NCBI GenBank assembly: GCA_039028235.1
Contig: JBCCIN010000053.1
Coordinates: forward strand, 1-17,568
Direction: 5' to 3'
DNA: 17,568 nt
Origin: JANQPX01 sp039028235
GTDB taxonomy: Bacteria; Pseudomonadota; Alphaproteobacteria; Geminicoccales; Geminicoccaceae
The stretch's first letter is position 1. Each line of letters starts with the position of its first letter. Made by a program: the position numbers and the translations under genes. Shown piece by piece: positions 14,704-17,568 of the stretch. Below the pieces are notes generated by a model. It was not told the DNA's origin and ran no database searches. It saw nothing but the letters and a program-made list of their open reading frames with translations.

Positions 14704-15945
14704 TTATGGCAGAGATTCTTTAGCGTTTTGATACCATGCGGCGATTTTTCGCCGTTCCACGTCTTCCATCAGCGTCAGATTGCCCGGCGGCATGGCATGG
14801 CTGACGCCGGCCTGGAGATAGATTTGCTCGGCCGCGCGAGAAATATCGGCCTCCGTCTCCAGCACCACGCCTTTGGGCGGCCAGAGCATGCCTTCCCAGA
14901 CTGGTTCGCGCGCGTGGCACATGGAGCAGCGGCCGAGCACGATCTCTTCCACCTCCCCAAAGTCGCTGGCAGCGACGCGTCGTTGTTCGGTTTCGGTCAG
15001 CGGACGCTCAGCGTTCTCCAGTTCGGCATCGGAGTATAGCGGGGCCGTCGAGATTCCCATGACGGCGATGAACAGGATGGCGGTTGCGGCCCAGGTCCAG
15101 GTTGGACTGCCGGTGCCGGCGTGGCGCTCATTGAACCAGTGACGGATGGTAACGCCCATCAGGAAGACCAGGGATGCGATCACCCAATTGTACTCCGTGG
15201 CGAAGGCCAGCGGGTAATGGTTGGAGAGCATCAGGAAGAGGACGGGGAGGGTGAGATAGTTGTTGTGGGTCGAGCGCAGCTTGGCGATGCGGCCGTAGTC
15301 CGGGTCGGGCGTGCGCCCGGCTTTGAGGTCTGCGACCACGATCTTCTGATTGGGGATGATGATGAAGAAGACATTCGCCGACATGATCGTCGCGGTGAAG
15401 GCGCCGAGATGCAGGAGAGCGGCGCGGCCGGTGAAGATCTGGTCATAGCCCCAGGCCATCGCGACCAGCAGGACGAAAAGGAGGAGCATTAGGGTGGTCG
15501 GACTATGGCCGAGCTGGCTCTTGCAGAGGCGGTCGTAGACTAGCCAGCCAATGGTCAAGGACGCGGCCGAGATCAGGATGGCCTGCCAGATAGACAGGTC
15601 GGCCTTTTGCGGATCGATCAGGAAGAGTTCCGCACCCGCCCAGTAGACGATGGCGAGTAGGGCGGCGCCGGAGAGCCAGGTGGCGTAGGCCTCCCATTTG
15701 AACCAGGTGAGGTGTTCCGGCATGGCTTCAGGCGCGACCATGTATTTTCGGATATGGTAAAAGCCGCCGCCGTGAACCTGCCACTCCTCGCCGCTGACGC
15801 CCTTCGGCATATTCTCGGCTTTTCTCAGGCCGAGATCGAGCGCGATGAAATAGAAGCTTGATCCGATCCAGGCGATGCCGGTGATGACGTGCAGCCAGCG
15901 CACGCCGAAGTCGAGCCAGGCCCACATGGTCGCCAGATCGTACAT
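14704..15945 (-). CDS. puuD: Urate oxidase/hydroxylase PuuD, membrane protein with cytochrome c domain
   Basis: Membrane-bound urate oxidase that makes 5-hydroxyisourate and passes electrons to a haem rather than to oxygen directly. The 413 residues begin with about eight hydrophobic segments (first WLHVITGIAWIGSSFYFIAL; others near 88-110, 118-138, 150-168, 178-198, 230-248, 252-268 and 283-300). A C-terminal cytochrome c domain follows, with CSMCH (C340, C343, H344) and the probable axial methionine in SHAMPPGN (M385). Conserved features of the membrane part include EEWQVHGGGFYHIRKY and STHNNYLTLPVLFLMLSNHYP. The ATG at 15945 is the first in-frame start, with a weak GGGA upstream. It diverges from a LysR-type gene and is followed by glcB. 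No cofactor-independent uricase is present in the window. Confidence 0.95.
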   Translation of the reverse strand: MYDLATMWAWLDFGVRWLHVITGIAWIGSSFYFIALDLGLRKAENMPKGVSGEEWQVHGGGFYHIRKYMVAPEAMPEHLTWFKWEAYATWLSGAALLAIVYWAGAELFLIDPQKADLSIWQAILISAASLTIGWLVYDRLCKSQLGHSPTTLMLLLFVLLVAMAWGYDQIFTGRAALLHLGAFTATIMSANVFFIIIPNQKIVVADLKAGRTPDPDYGRIAKLRSTHNNYLTLPVLFLMLSNHYPLAFATEYNWVIASLVFLMGVTIRHWFNERHAGTGSPTWTWAATAILFIAVMGISTAPLYSDAELENAERPLTETEQRRVAASDFGEVEEIVLGRCSMCHAREPVWEGMLWPPKGVVLETEADISRAAEQIYLQAGVSHAMPPGNLTLMEDVERRKIAAWYQNAKESLP

Positions 15946-16057
15946 GTCCCGTTCCCGCGTTTGCTGTTCCGGCCGGTATGATCAAGGCGCCGGCAAAACC
16001 CGCCATTGACCCTAATCGATCGGTTTGATTTTCTGTATTCCCGAATGGTTCCAATGA

Positions 16058-16078
16058 CTTTTAAAAAAATCCTGAAAA
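16058..16078. promoter_or_regulatory. A-tract operator-like element between puuD and the LysR gene
   Basis: CTTTT, seven A, TCCT, then GAAAA: an imperfect inverted repeat of 21 bp that ends seven bases before the regulator's start codon. It matches 16 of 21 positions of the element at 17449-17469 in the other divergent promoter region of this locus. A LysR-type protein commonly binds dyads in the promoter between itself and its target, so this is a candidate autoregulatory site. The half-site spacing is T-N13-A rather than the textbook T-N11-A. Confidence 0.5.
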
Positions 16079-16085
16079 TTGTGCC

Positions 16086-17018
16086 ATGGCCTATATCAAC
16101 AATATCAAGACCTTCGTCCGAATCTTCGAGCTCGGCAGCCTGTCGGCCGCAGCACGGGACCAGCGTACCTCGCCAGCGGTGGTGTCCTCCAGGCTGGCCC
16201 AGCTCGAGGACCACCTTGGTATCAGGCTGTTTTTGCGCACCACGCGCCGCCTGCAGCCGACGGAGCAGGGCCGGATCTTCTATGATGGCGCCGGAAGGGT
16301 TCTGGAGGCGATCGCCGATGCCGAAGCCGCCGTCGCCGATGTCAGCCGCATGCCGCGGGGCACGCTTTCGGTGGCAGCGCCCTTTTCGGTCGGCCGGCGT
16401 TTCATTGCCCCGGAAGTACCGGACTTTCAGAAAAGCTATCCGCTGGTCGAGGTGCGGCTGCGCATGTCGGATCGGCATGTCGATCTGGTCACCGAGGGGC
16501 TGGATGTCGCCTTCGTGCTGGGAGCGCTCGAGGACTCGACACTTCGCCAGCGGGTGATCGCCGACTGCCAGCGAATCCTGTGCGCCGCACCCACCTATAT
16601 CGCCAGACGTGGCAACCCACGGGACGGCGAGACGCTCATGCGGGACCGGCATGATTGCCTGATCCTCCGCTTTCCCGGCGCGCGCGAGTTTCAATGGACG
16701 CTGATGACCTCGGACGGGCTGGCGCGTTTTGCCATCGCTGGTCCGTTCGATTCCGATGATGGCGACGTGCTCACCGCCTGGGCGCTCGACGGTCACGGCA
16801 TCGTGCTGAAGCCGGTGTTCGAGATCGCCGACCATCTGCGCGAGGGCCGGCTGGTGCCGGTCGCGACCGCGACGCCGCCTGCCTCGGCGCCCGTCGCCTG
16901 CATCTACGCCCATCGCCGCCACCAGGACCCGAAGACGCGCTTGTTCATCGACTTTATGGCGGTGCGCATCAAGCGGGCGATCGAGCGTTCCATCGCCGGT
17001 ATTCAGCTGCCGCGATAG
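16086..17018 (+). CDS. LysR-family transcriptional regulator, likely of urate catabolism
   Basis: A 310-residue DNA-binding regulator. The N-terminal winged helix-turn-helix (about 1-60) reads FVRIFELGSLSAAARDQRTSPAVVSSRLAQLEDHLGIRLFLRTTRR, with LSAAARD and the QLEDHLGIRLF recognition region typical of the family. A linker helix and a periplasmic-binding-like effector domain (about 90-290) follow, beginning GTLSVAAPFSVGRRFIAP. The start ATG at 16086 has no obvious Shine-Dalgarno sequence, and an operator-like element lies just before it, which may indicate a short leader. It is divergent from puuD and its 3' end overlaps uraH by 16 bp tail to tail. Control of puuD, uraH and puuE is inferred from position and the two shared elements; the effector could be urate or a downstream intermediate. 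Confidence 0.9.
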   Translation: MAYINNIKTFVRIFELGSLSAAARDQRTSPAVVSSRLAQLEDHLGIRLFLRTTRRLQPTEQGRIFYDGAGRVLEAIADAEAAVADVSRMPRGTLSVAAPFSVGRRFIAPEVPDFQKSYPLVEVRLRMSDRHVDLVTEGLDVAFVLGALEDSTLRQRVIADCQRILCAAPTYIARRGNPRDGETLMRDRHDCLILRFPGAREFQWTLMTSDGLARFAIAGPFDSDDGDVLTAWALDGHGIVLKPVFEIADHLREGRLVPVATATPPASAPVACIYAHRRHQDPKTRLFIDFMAVRIKRAIERSIAGIQLPR

Positions 17019-17356
17019 GTCGAATAGCCGTAGGGTGAGAGCAGCAGCGGCACGTGATAATGCGCGGTCTCGGCCATGCCGAAGCGGATCGGAATCACGT
17101 CCAGGAAGCACGGCTTCTCCGTTGACTCGTCGATGCGTGACAAATAGGCGCCGGCGTGGAAGACGAGTTCGTAGGTGCCTGTCTCGAAGGTGGCCTCAGG
17201 CAGGATTGGGCTATCAGTGCGGCCATCGTCGTTGGTGGTGACGCTGTTCAGCCGGGCGCGCTGCTCTCCGTCGATCCGGTAGAGCTCGATGTCGAGACCC
17301 GCCGCCGGGCAGCCGCGCGCCGTGTCCAGCACATGGGTGGTCAGATAGCCGGCCAT
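17003..17356 (-). CDS. uraH: 5-hydroxyisourate hydrolase
   Basis: Transthyretin-like enzyme that hydrolyses 5-hydroxyisourate, the PuuD product, to OHCU. The 117-residue length is normal. Conserved residues are all present: THVLDTARGCPAAGL with the active histidine (H8), the arginine in DDGRTD (R46), the histidine in HYHVPLLLSPYGYS (H101) and the diagnostic C-terminal YRGS. AGGAG six bases before the ATG decides the start. No signal peptide, so it acts in the cytoplasm. A possible promoter lies at TTGAAA (minus strand, 17455-17450), overlapping one arm of the operator-like element, with CAAGAT 17 bases further on. Its end overlaps the LysR gene. The next enzyme, OHCU decarboxylase (UraD), is not seen in the window. 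Confidence 0.97.
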   Translation of the reverse strand: MAGYLTTHVLDTARGCPAAGLDIELYRIDGEQRARLNSVTTNDDGRTDSPILPEATFETGTYELVFHAGAYLSRIDESTEKPCFLDVIPIRFGMAETAHYHVPLLLSPYGYSTYRGS

Positions 17357-17448
17357 GGCCCTCTCCTGATCATTGTCGCTCCGGCCCCGTTATCCCCCTT
17401 TGGCGGCGGGGCGGCAATGGTGCTCCATCTTGCGGTTCAAACCAAAGT

Positions 17449-17469
17449 CTTTCAAAAAAAAATTGAAAG
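17449..17469. promoter_or_regulatory. Perfect 7-bp inverted repeat with A7 spacer between uraH and puuE
   Basis: CTTTCAA (17449-17455), seven A, TTGAAAG (17463-17469): a perfect dyad about 90 bp upstream of uraH and about 15 bp before the first puuE start codon. It resembles the element at 16058-16078 in position and sequence (16 of 21 bases). It is a candidate binding site for the LysR-type regulator. There is no gene before it for which it would act as terminator. Confidence 0.6.
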
Positions 17470-17483
17470 TCATCGCCATTCTT

Positions 17484-17568
17484 ATGAGTTATCACATGAG
17501 CATGAACCGAGAACCCACCCGCTACCCGCGCGACCTCCTGGGCTATGGTGCTGCACCTCCTGATCCGA
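17484..17568 (+). CDS. puuE: Allantoinase PuuE, first codons only
   Basis: Only the first 28 codons are in the window. The segment TRYPRDLLGYGAAPPDP closely matches the beginning of polysaccharide-deacetylase-type allantoinases (PuuE), which open allantoin to allantoate. That is the step after UraH and UraD, so the place is fitting. Three in-frame ATGs (17484, 17496, 17502) are possible starts and none has a strong Shine-Dalgarno sequence; the first is used here. The catalytic domain lies outside, so metal ligands cannot be checked. It is divergent from uraH, with the A-tract dyad between them. Confidence 0.8.
   Translation, partial: MSYHMSMNREPTRYPRDLLGYGAAPPDP

Overview
The window looks like chromosomal DNA of a GC-rich alphaproteobacterium. 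The reasons are a cytochrome-c-containing PuuD-type urate oxidase, a type I secretion ATPase/adaptor pair of the LapB/HlyD kind, GTG/TTG starts and tight ATGA/GTGA gene overlaps. The genus cannot be told from the sequence alone. Most genes belong to well-known families. I found no CRISPR array, tRNA, rRNA, insertion sequence or complete prophage.

Region 1 (1-2226): the 3' part of a type I secretion ABC transporter gene, overlapped by its HlyD-type periplasmic adaptor. Region 2 (2293-5366): a poorly characterised minus-strand TPR-type protein, divergent from recQ, which probably uses an unusual CTG start. Region 3 (5367-7944): a 2.5-kb accessory-looking patch with three small minus-strand genes (an ATPxPW-motif phage-like protein, a secreted protein and a small helical protein). 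About 1.1 kb without a convincing gene follows. It holds a near-perfect 19-bp inverted repeat, further hairpins, an AT-rich island and a terminator-like stem-loop.

Region 4 (7945-12495): purH on the minus strand, with nested inverted repeats in its leader. Divergent from it is a translationally coupled pair, a class III PLP aminotransferase and an AMP-forming acyl-CoA ligase, which ends in a hairpin terminator that covers the glcB stop codon.

Region 5 (12513-17568): a urate-catabolism locus. It has puuD (urate oxidase) followed by glcB (malate synthase G), a divergent LysR-type regulator, uraH (5-hydroxyisourate hydrolase), and the first codons of a gene that looks like puuE (allantoinase). 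PuuD, UraH and PuuE act on successive intermediates of urate breakdown. The route ends in glyoxylate, which GlcB condenses with acetyl-CoA to give malate, so the gene order makes metabolic sense. Both divergent promoter regions of this locus carry a similar 21-bp A-tract element, a good candidate for the LysR regulator's operator. uraD and the enzymes after allantoinase are not in the window.

The most interesting leads are the shared operator-like element, the structured gene-free segment at 7083-7520, the purH leader hairpins and the unassigned aminotransferase-ligase module. None of them amounts to a demonstrated new system from sequence alone.
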